Shown: positions 1 through 5,859, counted from the stretch's first letter. The stretch is 8,540 nt of DNA from an uncultured Eisenbergiella sp. (GCA_947626725.1 CANQTI010000076.1:1-8540), one strand, 5' to 3'. Program-made: numbers and translations. Notes: a model not told the origin generated them from the letters alone.

Positions 1-167
1 GTGGTAACGGTGACCGGGCAGAGCAGGCGGAACAGGACCAGCAGCCAGAGAACGCAGGAATAGCTTTTGGGCAGTCTGCGGAAAAAGAAACGCAGGGCCA
101 GGACGGCCGCACCGGTCAGCGTCGCCTCCAGTGACATGATAAGCAAATGTTCTATCAATCCGTTCAT
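1..167 (-). CDS. blaR1: BlaR1/MecR1-like M56 membrane sensor protease, N-terminal fragment
   Basis: This is the 5' end of a minus-strand gene that runs off the left edge; 55 codons are visible, beginning MNGLIEHLLIMSLEATLTGA. Two hydrophobic segments are seen, about residues 8-28 and 37-54, separated by a basic turn (RRLPKSYS). The pattern LPKxYSxxLWLxVLFRLLCP is typical of the N-terminus of BlaR1/MecR1 and related M56 zinc metalloproteases, where the membrane helices precede the HExxH protease domain. In characterised members the sensor detects a beta-lactam, then activates the protease and inactivates BlaI. The protease and sensor domains lie outside the window, so neither activity nor ligand can be confirmed. 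I chose the ATG at 167 because GAGGGG lies about 9 bases upstream; an in-frame ATG at 173 is too close to it. The gene starts 57 bases after the blaI stop, so the two are probably cotranscribed. Many M56 proteins in this lineage sense something other than beta-lactams. Confidence 0.85.
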   Translation of the reverse strand, partial: MNGLIEHLLIMSLEATLTGAAVLALRFFFRRLPKSYSCVLWLLVLFRLLCPVTVT

Positions 168-224
168 GATCATTTTCCCCTCACATGGTATTCTGTCTTG
201 TGTGCCGAACGGGCGCGGCGCGTT

Positions 225-584
225 TTATTTTTCCTGGGAATCCCGGATCATCCGGTAGATGCGCCCGGCCTCTTCTGCGCTCAGCGTCCGGTCCTTCAGA
301 AAGGCGGCAAAAAAATCCGGCAGGCTGCTGCCGGTCCGATGCAGCAGCTCCTGTCCTTCCCGGCGAATCACCTGCTGTCGGTCGATGAGAGCGGTGACGG
401 TGGCGCTGTCGTTGCGCACCGCCCCTTTCTGCTCCAGCTTTTTGAGGATCGTGTAGGTGGTGGATTTTTTCCATTGAAAGCGCTGTTCGCACAGTCGTAC
501 CAGCTCCGTGGAGTTCACCGGTTCCTTTTCCCATATGACGGAAAGAAGCCGGCATTCGCTGTCGCTCATCCTGATCTCTGTCAT
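225..584 (-). CDS. blaI: BlaI/MecI/CopY-family transcriptional repressor
   Basis: A 119-residue protein, within the usual 115-130 residue range of the family. Residues 5-58 form the winged helix, with WKKSTTYTILKKLEQKGAV (38-56) matching the recognition helix and wing of BlaI/MecI (family pattern W..sTvyt.L.rL..KG). The C-terminal part (about 80-119), rich in Leu and Phe, corresponds to the dimerisation helices, the region cleaved on induction in characterised BlaI. The ATG at 584 is preceded at about 9 bases by AAAGGG; a second ATG at 569 has only a poorly placed site. Upstream lie a promoter with a perfect TTGACA box and two dyad operators, so the gene is probably autorepressed. The blaR1-like gene follows in the same direction. 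Family assignment is firm; the inducer is inferred only from the neighbour, and CopY-type copper control is less likely because no Cys-rich C-terminal metal motif is present. Confidence 0.93.
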   Translation of the reverse strand: MTEIRMSDSECRLLSVIWEKEPVNSTELVRLCEQRFQWKKSTTYTILKKLEQKGAVRNDSATVTALIDRQQVIRREGQELLHRTGSSLPDFFAAFLKDRTLSAEEAGRIYRMIRDSQEK

Positions 585-612
585 GTGTCTGATCCCTTTC
601 TCTCATATGCAT

Positions 613-633
613 GAGGTCTATAACTGTAGACTC
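613..633. promoter_or_regulatory. BlaI-type operator 1 (5' leader of blaI)
   Basis: A dyad GTCTA-N6-TAGAC (616-620 and 627-631) with centre TATAACTGTA, resembling the TACA/TGTA-type dyads bound by BlaI, MecI and CopY proteins. It lies just downstream of the predicted transcription start. Together with operator 2 it forms a pair: the 21-base element, reverse-complemented, agrees with operator 2 at 17 of 21 positions. Confidence 0.7.
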
Positions 634-644
634 TATCTGCGTAT

Positions 645-665
645 GAGTCTATAACAATAGACCTC
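645..665. promoter_or_regulatory. BlaI-type operator 2 (over the blaI -10 region)
   Basis: A perfect 6-bp inverted repeat, GTCTAT-AACA-ATAGAC (647-662), within a 21-base element flanked by GAG and CTC. It covers the spacer and -10 of the blaI promoter, so bound repressor would exclude RNA polymerase. Its centre is about 31 bp, three helical turns, from that of operator 1, which would place two dimers on the same face of the DNA. Confidence 0.75.
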
Positions 666-674
666 ACATGTCAA
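646..674 (-). promoter_or_regulatory. SigA-type promoter of blaI-blaR1
   Basis: On the minus strand a perfect TTGACA (-35, bases 669-674) is followed after 17 bases by TAGACT (646-651); TATAGA two bases earlier, with 15 bp spacing, is an alternative -10. The predicted start of transcription is near 639, about 55 bases before the blaI ATG. One BlaI-type dyad lies over the spacer and -10, as expected for a repressed promoter. Confidence 0.7.
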
Positions 675-681
675 GCCCTTT

Positions 682-884
682 TTGGAGAAAATCATGAAAA
701 TATATTTCAGGGGAAACGGCAGGATCGCATGGGGGGAGAAAGTCGTGAAAAATATTTCAGGGAAACGGCAGGATCGCATTTGGGGAGAATGTCAAAAGAA
801 TACATTTCAGAGGAAACGTCAAGGCCGCATTGGGGGAGAACGCTCCCAAAATACATTTCAGAGGAAACGTCAAGGCCGCATTTG
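682..884. repeat. Four degenerate tandem repeats of about 50 bp in the blaI upstream gap
   Basis: Four head-to-tail units are visible at 682-732, 733-781, 782-832 and 833-884 (51, 49, 51 and 52 bp). Each starts with a GGGGAGAA-like box, has a variable stretch of about 15 bases, and ends with a conserved core of the form ATTTCAGRGGAAACGKCARGRYCGCAT. Units 3 and 4 share 33 identical bases (799-831 and 850-882), so the last duplication is the most recent. Unit lengths are not all multiples of three, and the same peptide motif appears in different frames between units, so coding is unlikely although open frames run through. A fifth, decayed start may lie at 885-910. The array fills most of the 361-base gap between the phosphatase gene and blaI; otherwise the gap holds only the blaI control region and a terminator. 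Function unknown. Confidence 0.85.
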
Positions 885-906
885 CTGCAGAATGCCGGAA
901 AAACGC

Positions 907-935
907 AAAAAAATACGGACCCGGACGGGTCCGTA
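907..935 (-). terminator. Intrinsic terminator of the acyltransferase-STAS-SpoIIE operon
   Basis: A 9-bp perfect stem (914-922 with 927-935, ACGGACCC/GGGTCCGT plus one A-T pair) closes a 4-base loop. On the minus strand it is followed directly by seven T residues (907-913). It starts 11 bases past the stop codon of the phosphatase gene. There is no T-tract on the plus strand, so it acts in one direction. Confidence 0.9.
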
Positions 936-945
936 AAAATGCGGG

Positions 946-3489
946 TTACAGGTTCTTGCGTATCGTCAGCACATTTTGGCCGTTCCGATACTCATATTTC
1001 AGATCGTCCATGGTTTTTTTCACCATGAAAATCCCGAGGCCGCCCGGCTCGCGGTCTTCCGCGGACAGCGTCACGTCCGGGTCCTCTCTGACCAGCGGGT
1101 TGTACGGCCTGCCGCTGTCGATGAAGACGATCGCCACCGATGGCGTCTTTGGGTCAGGCTCTGTCCGAACCGTCACCTGGCCGCTGTCAGGCGCATAGGC
1201 GTAATGGGCGATGTTGCTGATCAGCTCGTCCACGGCCACATTGATCTGCAGTCTGGCCTTTTCCGGACAGCCGAGCGCGTCCAGGCAGCCGTCCACAAAA
1301 TCAGTCACGGCAGGAATGTTTTCTGCTGCAGCCTCGACCGTCATTTCCTTCGTCTCATTTCGTTTCAGCCTGCTTCGAAATTCCAGGCAGAGCATTGTAA
1401 TGTCGTCAAACTGAGGGGCAGCTCCTACGAAGGCGTCGATATCCGTTTTCACCGCACGGAGTAACTTGTCCGGCGCGGCCAAAGCGTTTTGATTCAGCAC
1501 GTCCGTCAGCCGCTGCATGCCGTATAACCGGCCCTGGCTGTCGGTGGCCTCCGTTACGCCATCAGTGTACTGGAACAGCTTGTCGCCGGGTTCCAGCGTC
1601 ATGGAACCCATTTTGTATCGGATTCCTTCCATGCCCGCCAGCACAAAACCGGGACGGATCTTATACGGCGCGTACAGGCCGTCCTTTCTGCGGATAAACG
1701 GCATTTCGTGTCCCGCGTTGACAAAATCAAACCGGCCCGTTTCCAGATCGAGCACCCCTTCAAAGGCGGTGATAAACATTTCTTCCGCGTTTCCCTCGCA
1801 CAGCAGGCGGTTTACTTCCATGAACACGTCGCCCAAATCGCATCCCGGCGTGGTATGGTCTTTGATCAGGGTCTTTCCGATGACCATGAAAAGGGCTGCG
1901 GGTACGCCTTTGCCGGAGACGTCAGCAACGACGATGGCCAGATGCGTTTCGTCTACCATGAAAAGGTCGTAGAAATCACCGCCAACCTCTTTGGCAGGAT
2001 CCATGGTAGCAAAGATATCGAATTCCTTTCTGTCCGGAAAGGGGGGAAAGATACACGGCAGCATGGAGGCCTGGATGTTCCGGGCGATATCCAATTCCGC
2101 ACCGATGCGTTCTTTTTCCGCTGTCACGGCAGTCAGATCGCGGATATGCTGCTCCAGAGACGAAGCCATGGCGTTAAAAGATTGGGCCAGGTCACCGATT
2201 TCATCGTCCTGGTGCACTGCCGCCTGGTGATGCAGATCTCCGCTGCTGATATGTTCCACATCCTCCCGCAGTTCCAGCAGGGGACCGGTAAGCCGACGGG
2301 AGAAGCTGCCGCTTAAGGCAACCACGATTCCGATGATGAGCACGAACACCGCCAGGGACAGAAATCCCGTCCGCCGGATGTTTTCATCCATGACGGCGGC
2401 GGCAGAGCCGGTTTTGGCAGTAATGTCCGCGCGAATATCCTCTGCAGGAGCTGTCACCATGTCGCTCGGTACGTGGATCACCAGCGTCCAATTTGCGGCA
2501 GCGATGGGAGCATAGGCATAATAGAGACCGCCGGATGTGGGTATGACACCCGCCGTGCCGCTCATGATGCAGTCTGCAGCCTCATAGGCCATGCTGGACC
2601 TGTCCCGGACATTTTCAAATTCTCCGTTGTATTCCATCTGGGGAGAAACGATGATATCTCCGGATTCATCCACCAAAAAAGCGTAAGAGCCTTCCCCAAA
2701 GTCGATGTCCAATATCGAACGGCACAGATCCTCTACCATGACATCGATGCAGACAACTCCGGCGAACCGGTCTTTCTCATCATACACAGGCGCGCTGCAG
2801 GTGAGCATCAACCCTCGCCCGAAGGTGTCCATATAAGGGGCCGTGAATATGACTTCGCCGGTCTCTTTGGCGGGCTTGTACCATTTGGCATTGGAGTAAT
2901 CGAACAACTCGTCTGTCAGGTCAGAACGATCGTCGTAATTGAGCATGAAGCCGCTCTCGGTGCACAGATAGATGGCGGCGATGACTCCGGAATCGTCCGT
3001 CATCACCGGCTGCCAGATATGGACAAGATTGGCCAGAAGGCCTACTTCATCCTGTACAGTCTGGCGGTTCACCGCCGTATCGCGAAAAACCAGCTGCATC
3101 GTATAGGTATATTGACTTTTGGCGTCAGGCGGAAGAACTTCCTTAGGGATATAGGCCGACGGCTCTTCATAGAGCCGATGTGCGTAAAAGGCGAAACTGC
3201 GCACATAATCTGCGTAGCGTTCCAGCTTTTCATTCACTACGCTGGCCTCACTTTGCCCGCCCTTGAGGAGGTTCCACTCCAGCTGGTCCAACAGGGCCTG
3301 TTCACTGTCGGCCGCAGCACTGCCGCCAAGATCCTGACTGTCCTGCAGTACTGTGTCGCGCAGAGAAAGCAGACTTCCTGCCCACAGCAATCCGGTCAAT
3401 ATCAATGCGGCCACACACAGGAGCAGCACCATTTTCTGCACCTGCCGCCGAATCGGCTTGCGTTTCCTGCTTTGTCCGTTGGTATTCAT
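946..3489 (-). CDS. Membrane sensor SpoIIE/PP2C phosphatase fused to a C-terminal HATPase (anti-sigma kinase) domain
   Basis: An 847-residue protein. Order: basic N-terminus; membrane helix about 20-42; extracellular region about 43-372 resembling a double Cache sensor (repeated beta-rich blocks such as GVIAAIYL, GVVCIDVMVEDL and YAFLVDESGDIIVSP); second helix about 374-396; HAMP about 397-450; a linker helix; PP2C/SpoIIE phosphatase about 485-705; HATPase about 715-847. Phosphatase metal-ligand motifs are intact: GGDFYD (503-508), ADVSGKG (522-528), NAGH (591-594), YTDGVTEA (641-648), FDDIT (694-698). The kinase-like domain has the N-box VAVDELISNIAHYAY (E755, N759), G1 DSGRPYNP (791-798) and G2 GGLGIFMV (816-823), as in RsbW/SpoIIAB. 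The likely job is to set the phosphorylation state of a STAS protein in response to an outside ligand. The start lies 4 bases after the STAS stop with no good ribosome site, implying translational coupling. The ligand is unknown. Confidence 0.93.
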   Translation of the reverse strand: MNTNGQSRKRKPIRRQVQKMVLLLCVAALILTGLLWAGSLLSLRDTVLQDSQDLGGSAAADSEQALLDQLEWNLLKGGQSEASVVNEKLERYADYVRSFAFYAHRLYEEPSAYIPKEVLPPDAKSQYTYTMQLVFRDTAVNRQTVQDEVGLLANLVHIWQPVMTDDSGVIAAIYLCTESGFMLNYDDRSDLTDELFDYSNAKWYKPAKETGEVIFTAPYMDTFGRGLMLTCSAPVYDEKDRFAGVVCIDVMVEDLCRSILDIDFGEGSYAFLVDESGDIIVSPQMEYNGEFENVRDRSSMAYEAADCIMSGTAGVIPTSGGLYYAYAPIAAANWTLVIHVPSDMVTAPAEDIRADITAKTGSAAAVMDENIRRTGFLSLAVFVLIIGIVVALSGSFSRRLTGPLLELREDVEHISSGDLHHQAAVHQDDEIGDLAQSFNAMASSLEQHIRDLTAVTAEKERIGAELDIARNIQASMLPCIFPPFPDRKEFDIFATMDPAKEVGGDFYDLFMVDETHLAIVVADVSGKGVPAALFMVIGKTLIKDHTTPGCDLGDVFMEVNRLLCEGNAEEMFITAFEGVLDLETGRFDFVNAGHEMPFIRRKDGLYAPYKIRPGFVLAGMEGIRYKMGSMTLEPGDKLFQYTDGVTEATDSQGRLYGMQRLTDVLNQNALAAPDKLLRAVKTDIDAFVGAAPQFDDITMLCLEFRSRLKRNETKEMTVEAAAENIPAVTDFVDGCLDALGCPEKARLQINVAVDELISNIAHYAYAPDSGQVTVRTEPDPKTPSVAIVFIDSGRPYNPLVREDPDVTLSAEDREPGGLGIFMVKKTMDDLKYEYRNGQNVLTIRKNL

Positions 3490-3493
3490 TGCG

Positions 3494-3790
3494 TTACTGA
3501 ATCGTCAGGATGTCCGCGAATCCTGTAATCTCAAATATTTCCATGATTGTCTCGTTTACGTTTTTCAGCACCATGCTCCCCTGGCGGTTCATGGCCTTCT
3601 GGGTACTGAGCAGCACTCGCAAACCGGCCGAAGACAGATATTCCAGGTTGGCAAAATCCAGCGTTAACTCCGTAATGTTTCCCAGATCCTGCTTCAATTC
3701 ACTGTCCAGCAGGGGTGCGGTTGTGGTATCCAGCCGGCCGGTCAGGGCCAGGGTCAGCCTGTTTCCTTCTTGGGTCTTTGTGATAGTCAT
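3494..3790 (-). CDS. STAS-domain anti-sigma factor antagonist (SpoIIAA/RsbV family)
   Basis: A 98-residue single STAS domain, the normal size for this family. TGRLDTTTAPLL (17-28) and LTLDFANLEYLSSAGLRVLL (42-61) are the family signatures. Aligning SSAGL with the DSSGL of SpoIIAA places the phosphorylatable serine at S54. In known partner switches the unphosphorylated protein binds the HATPase kinase and frees its other partner; a PP2C phosphatase reverses the phosphorylation. The gene is sandwiched between the acyltransferase (34-base gap) and the phosphatase/kinase gene (4-base gap), which makes that fusion protein the likely enzyme acting on it. An excellent site, AAGGAGG, lies about 9 bases before the ATG, stronger than those of the flanking genes, so this protein may be made in excess. 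The final output partner is not encoded here. Confidence 0.93.
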   Translation of the reverse strand: MTITKTQEGNRLTLALTGRLDTTTAPLLDSELKQDLGNITELTLDFANLEYLSSAGLRVLLSTQKAMNRQGSMVLKNVNETIMEIFEITGFADILTIQ

Positions 3791-3824
3791 GAATCAGCTC
3801 CTCCTTTTTTAGAATATCGGATTT

Positions 3825-5126
3825 TCAGTCTTCAGGTTCGTCCGGCAGACGCATTTCGGGGACATGTACCTCGAAGGGACCGCTCACTGTGCAGTAAACG
3901 CCTTCCGCCTCCAGCAGGTCCACAAAAGCGCGGACATATTTATCATCTTCAAATTCCTGCATGAAGCAGTAATCAAAATAACCGTTGCAGGTATTGATCT
4001 CGATAGCAATACCGCTGCCGTCAGTAGTAACGGAGCAGTGGAGCGATTCGATCATGGCGGCCATGGAACCCCAGTCTGTTCTCCCTACGTAGCTGACCTT
4101 GAACGTGACGGGACCGGAGGCAGGCAGGTTGCCGATGCCCGTTCTGGCGCCGGTCACCTGGGGACGGAGCAGTGCGAAACGTTCCGCCAACGGCAGCGGC
4201 TCCAGTTCTTTCGCCAGTTCCAGCTGACGGCGTACCGTTTGCCAGACATTTTCCGGCTGGCTTTGGAGCATCACCATACCGCGGCTGCAGATGGCGAGCT
4301 TCATCACGTCCGCTCCCTTCAGCCGGGGCGGATAGACCAGTTCAATCAGCGCAACCATGCTCTGATGGGCCAGGGGTTTTCGGATCGCGTCTCTGATATT
4401 GTGGGCCATACCGCATACGACCGGTTCTGTCATTTCCGGGTGCAGCGTGTGCAGCGCTTTAGCCATGAATGCGGCTGTGATCGTGGCGGGGCTGCCGTCC
4501 TGCGCCCGGGTATATTTCATGAAAGAAGTTTCACCGATGCGGATGTGGTAGCAGACCTGTTTTCCCAAGCCGGTGCGGTCAGTAATACGAAAAGCGCTGT
4601 CCCATTTCGGAGCGCCTGTGAGGAGCGCCTCTTTCGTCACCTGGGCGGGAAAAGGATCCTCCAGTTCTTCGACTGGGATCTTTTCTCCGGCCAACCGAAT
4701 GCCTGCCGGGTCCAGGGTTCTGCCCTCTGTCTCGCAGAGATAATAATATAAGATTGTTTTGATCCAGGGGAAAACGCCCGCGCCATCGGTGAGACCGTGA
4801 AAGGCGCCGAACACGATGCTGGTCCGCTCGAAGCTTAAGCCGACCAGATGATAGTTGGCCAAGGCCGTATTGAGCCGTGCCGGTTCCGGACCTTTTACGA
4901 TGCTGACAGGCAGAGGATTGTCCTCCAGATACAGTTCTTTTTCTGTGCTGCGCAGACGGACCGAGAAGTATGGATAGCGCTCCATCGCCTTATCCAGTGC
5001 CCGCCGCAGAGGTCCCGGCTCTATTGGATTTTTCAGAGTGACGCGTGCGCTGAACGCGTTCGCAAACTCCCGGCTCGCTCCATAAAACATAGCGAGGTTC
5101 ACCGGCACGAGTTTTGTGATTCCCAT
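3825..5126 (-). CDS. Condensation/alcohol-acetyltransferase-like CoA-dependent acyltransferase
   Basis: A 433-residue protein of the BAHD/condensation-type acyltransferase fold. The catalytic motif HxxxDG is seen as FHGLTDGAG (H110, D114, G115), about where it falls in two-lobed members; a C-terminal element SYVGRTDWGSM (345-355) resembles the second conserved motif of alcohol acetyltransferase-like and PapA-like proteins, and EINTCNGYFDYCF (about 375-387) matches their last strands. No signal peptide or clear membrane helix is visible, so it is probably cytoplasmic. Such enzymes move an acyl group from CoA or a carrier protein to a hydroxyl or amine; the substrate here cannot be told. I chose the ATG at 5126 because GGAGG lies 5 bases before it; upstream in-frame starts (ATG 5138, GTG 5171) lack a site. 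It is the first gene of the operon, 34 bases before the STAS gene, so its product is either an effector or a co-regulated enzyme of that switch. Confidence 0.8.
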   Translation of the reverse strand: MGITKLVPVNLAMFYGASREFANAFSARVTLKNPIEPGPLRRALDKAMERYPYFSVRLRSTEKELYLEDNPLPVSIVKGPEPARLNTALANYHLVGLSFERTSIVFGAFHGLTDGAGVFPWIKTILYYYLCETEGRTLDPAGIRLAGEKIPVEELEDPFPAQVTKEALLTGAPKWDSAFRITDRTGLGKQVCYHIRIGETSFMKYTRAQDGSPATITAAFMAKALHTLHPEMTEPVVCGMAHNIRDAIRKPLAHQSMVALIELVYPPRLKGADVMKLAICSRGMVMLQSQPENVWQTVRRQLELAKELEPLPLAERFALLRPQVTGARTGIGNLPASGPVTFKVSYVGRTDWGSMAAMIESLHCSVTTDGSGIAIEINTCNGYFDYCFMQEFEDDKYVRAFVDLLEAEGVYCTVSGPFEVHVPEMRLPDEPED

Positions 5127-5170
5127 TGTATCCTCCATTCCGTTTTTTTCGCATGGCAGAAGGCAATGCA

Positions 5171-5196
5171 CTTCACCGTCTATAGATTCGGTGAAG
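5171..5196. promoter_or_regulatory. 8-bp inverted repeat in the operon leader, possible operator or RNA hairpin
   Basis: CTTCACCG (5171-5178) and CGGTGAAG (5189-5196) form a perfect 8-bp dyad around a 10-base spacer that contains CTATAG. It lies about 45 bases downstream of the predicted start of transcription and 45 bases before the acyltransferase ATG. It could be a repressor site or an mRNA stem; with no U-tract after it, it is not a terminator. Confidence 0.5.
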
Positions 5197-5245
5197 AGAT
5201 GCCGTAAGGCCGTGTCCGGAATACACGTGACTGCATGCTAGATAC

Positions 5246-5274
5246 AGTATAATAAAAAATGCTGCAAAAAGCAA
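5246..5274 (-). promoter_or_regulatory. SigA-type promoter of the acyltransferase-STAS-phosphatase operon
   Basis: On the minus strand TTGCTT (5269-5274) and TATACT (5246-5251) are separated by exactly 17 bp. The expected start is near 5239, giving a leader of about 113 bases with the inverted repeat at 5171-5196 and a smaller one (CGTGT/ACACG, 5211-5227). The -35 box lies within the putative ogt terminator. Confidence 0.7.
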
Positions 5275-5276
5275 CA
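5254..5276 (-). terminator. Probable weak terminator after ogt
   Basis: On the minus strand TGTTGC, TTTTT and GCAGCA form a 6-bp stem (one G-U pair) followed by six T residues (5254-5259). It starts two bases after the ogt stop codon. The stem is weak, so read-through into the next operon is possible. The same bases hold the next operon's -35 box and spacer. Confidence 0.5.
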
Positions 5277-5278
5277 AT

Positions 5279-5773
5279 TTATCCTCCGTTCTCCAGCCGC
5301 AGCAGCGCCGCTTTTCGCTCCAGGCCGCCCGCGTAACCGGTCAGACTGCCTGTGCTTCCCAACACACGGTGGCAGGGAATGAGGATGGAAATGGGGTTCC
5401 GTCCCACCGCGCCTCCTATCGCCTGAGAGGACATGGATGAAAGCCCCCGCCCGGCGGCGATTTGTTCGGCAATCGCTTTGTAGGTGACCGTTTGGCCATA
5501 AGGGATCCTGCGCAGAATTGCCCACACTTCCCGTTGGAAGGGAGTTCCCTTTGGTTCCAGCGGAGGCATGAAATTCGGTTCTCTTCCGGAAAAGTAACAG
5601 TCCAGCCAGCGTTTTGTCTGTTCCAGAACAGGCAGCGTTTGCTCCGTATGCGTCTTTGACAGTGAGGCTTTGAAATACTTCTGGCCGTCGAACCACAGAC
5701 CGGTTACGGCTTCTTTCGTCCCGGCAAGGGTGATATCCCCGAGGGGAGACGGGTAGTGTGCGATATATTCCAT
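5279..5773 (-). CDS. ogt: Methylated-DNA--[protein]-cysteine S-methyltransferase (Ogt type)
   Basis: A 164-residue suicide repair protein that takes the alkyl group from O6-alkylguanine (or O4-alkylthymine) onto its own cysteine. The active-site motif ILIPCHRV is at 130-137 (C134), preceded by GGAVGRNP and followed by GSTGSLTGYAGGLERKAALL, as in the family; the helix-turn-helix portion PFQREVWAILRRIPYGQTVTYKAIA is at 78-102. There is no N-terminal AdaA-type regulator. The start ATG at 5773 (MEYIAHYPSPLGD) matches the usual N-terminus and has AAGGA 7 bases upstream; the frame stays open to 5896, but that overlaps the epimerase gene and its terminator. The residue that is the arginine finger in the human protein aligns with Q117. 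No confident promoter of its own was found. Confidence 0.96.
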   Translation of the reverse strand: MEYIAHYPSPLGDITLAGTKEAVTGLWFDGQKYFKASLSKTHTEQTLPVLEQTKRWLDCYFSGREPNFMPPLEPKGTPFQREVWAILRRIPYGQTVTYKAIAEQIAAGRGLSSMSSQAIGGAVGRNPISILIPCHRVLGSTGSLTGYAGGLERKAALLRLENGG

Positions 5774-5804
5774 AAACTGTTCCTTGTGCGTTCTCTGTTC
5801 AGTC

Positions 5805-5822
5805 AATAGGTATTTGCCTATT
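5805..5822. repeat. Small inverted repeat upstream of ogt
   Basis: AATAGG (5805-5810) and CCTATT (5817-5822) form a perfect 6-bp dyad with a 6-base spacer, 32 bases before the ogt start. It may be an operator or a leader hairpin. A poor promoter candidate, TTGCCG with TATTGA 17 bp downstream on the minus strand, overlaps it; I do not call that a promoter. Confidence 0.35.
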
Positions 5823-5829
5823 TTTCGGC

Positions 5830-5859
5830 AAAAAACCGGACTGTTTTCAGTCCGGTTTT
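5830..5859 (-). terminator. Strong intrinsic terminator overlapping the epimerase stop codon
   Basis: AAAACCGGACTG (5832-5843) pairs perfectly with CAGTCCGGTTTT (5848-5859) around a 4-base loop, and the minus strand continues with a T-run (5830-5835). The epimerase TGA stop (5847-5849) sits at the loop and stem, so the last codons form part of the hairpin. The four T residues at the plus-strand end would give only weak termination in the other direction. Confidence 0.9.

Noticed and set aside
181..612. Minus-strand frame of 143 codons overlapping blaI
   Set aside because: It is out of frame with the clear BlaI protein and rich in Arg and His, as expected of a shadow frame.
682..884. CRISPR array
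   Set aside because: Repeats are imperfect, the period is only about 50 bp, and the intervals share a GGGGAGAA box rather than being unique spacers.
682..936. Repetitive small proteins encoded across the tandem repeat array
   Set aside because: Several frames are open, but unit lengths of 49 and 52 bp shift the frame, so the repeated peptide is not kept in one frame; DNA repeats explain it better.
2473..3528. A long plus-strand open frame (351 codons)
   Set aside because: It lies antisense to the phosphatase gene, whose motifs are unmistakable; the frame has no ribosome site or recognisable domain.
3864..4751. A plus-strand open frame of 295 codons
   Set aside because: It is antisense to the acyltransferase gene, is rich in His, Gln and Arg as typical of shadow frames, and shows no family motif.
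5127..5171. Longer acyltransferase starting at 5138 or 5171
   Set aside because: The 5171 codon is GTG and neither start has a ribosome site, whereas the ATG at 5126 has GGAGG 5 bases away.
5178..5187. GTCTATAGAT in the operon leader as a further BlaI operator
   Set aside because: It shares the GTCTAT half-site but lacks the four-base spacer and second half; it is better seen as the loop of the 8-bp dyad.
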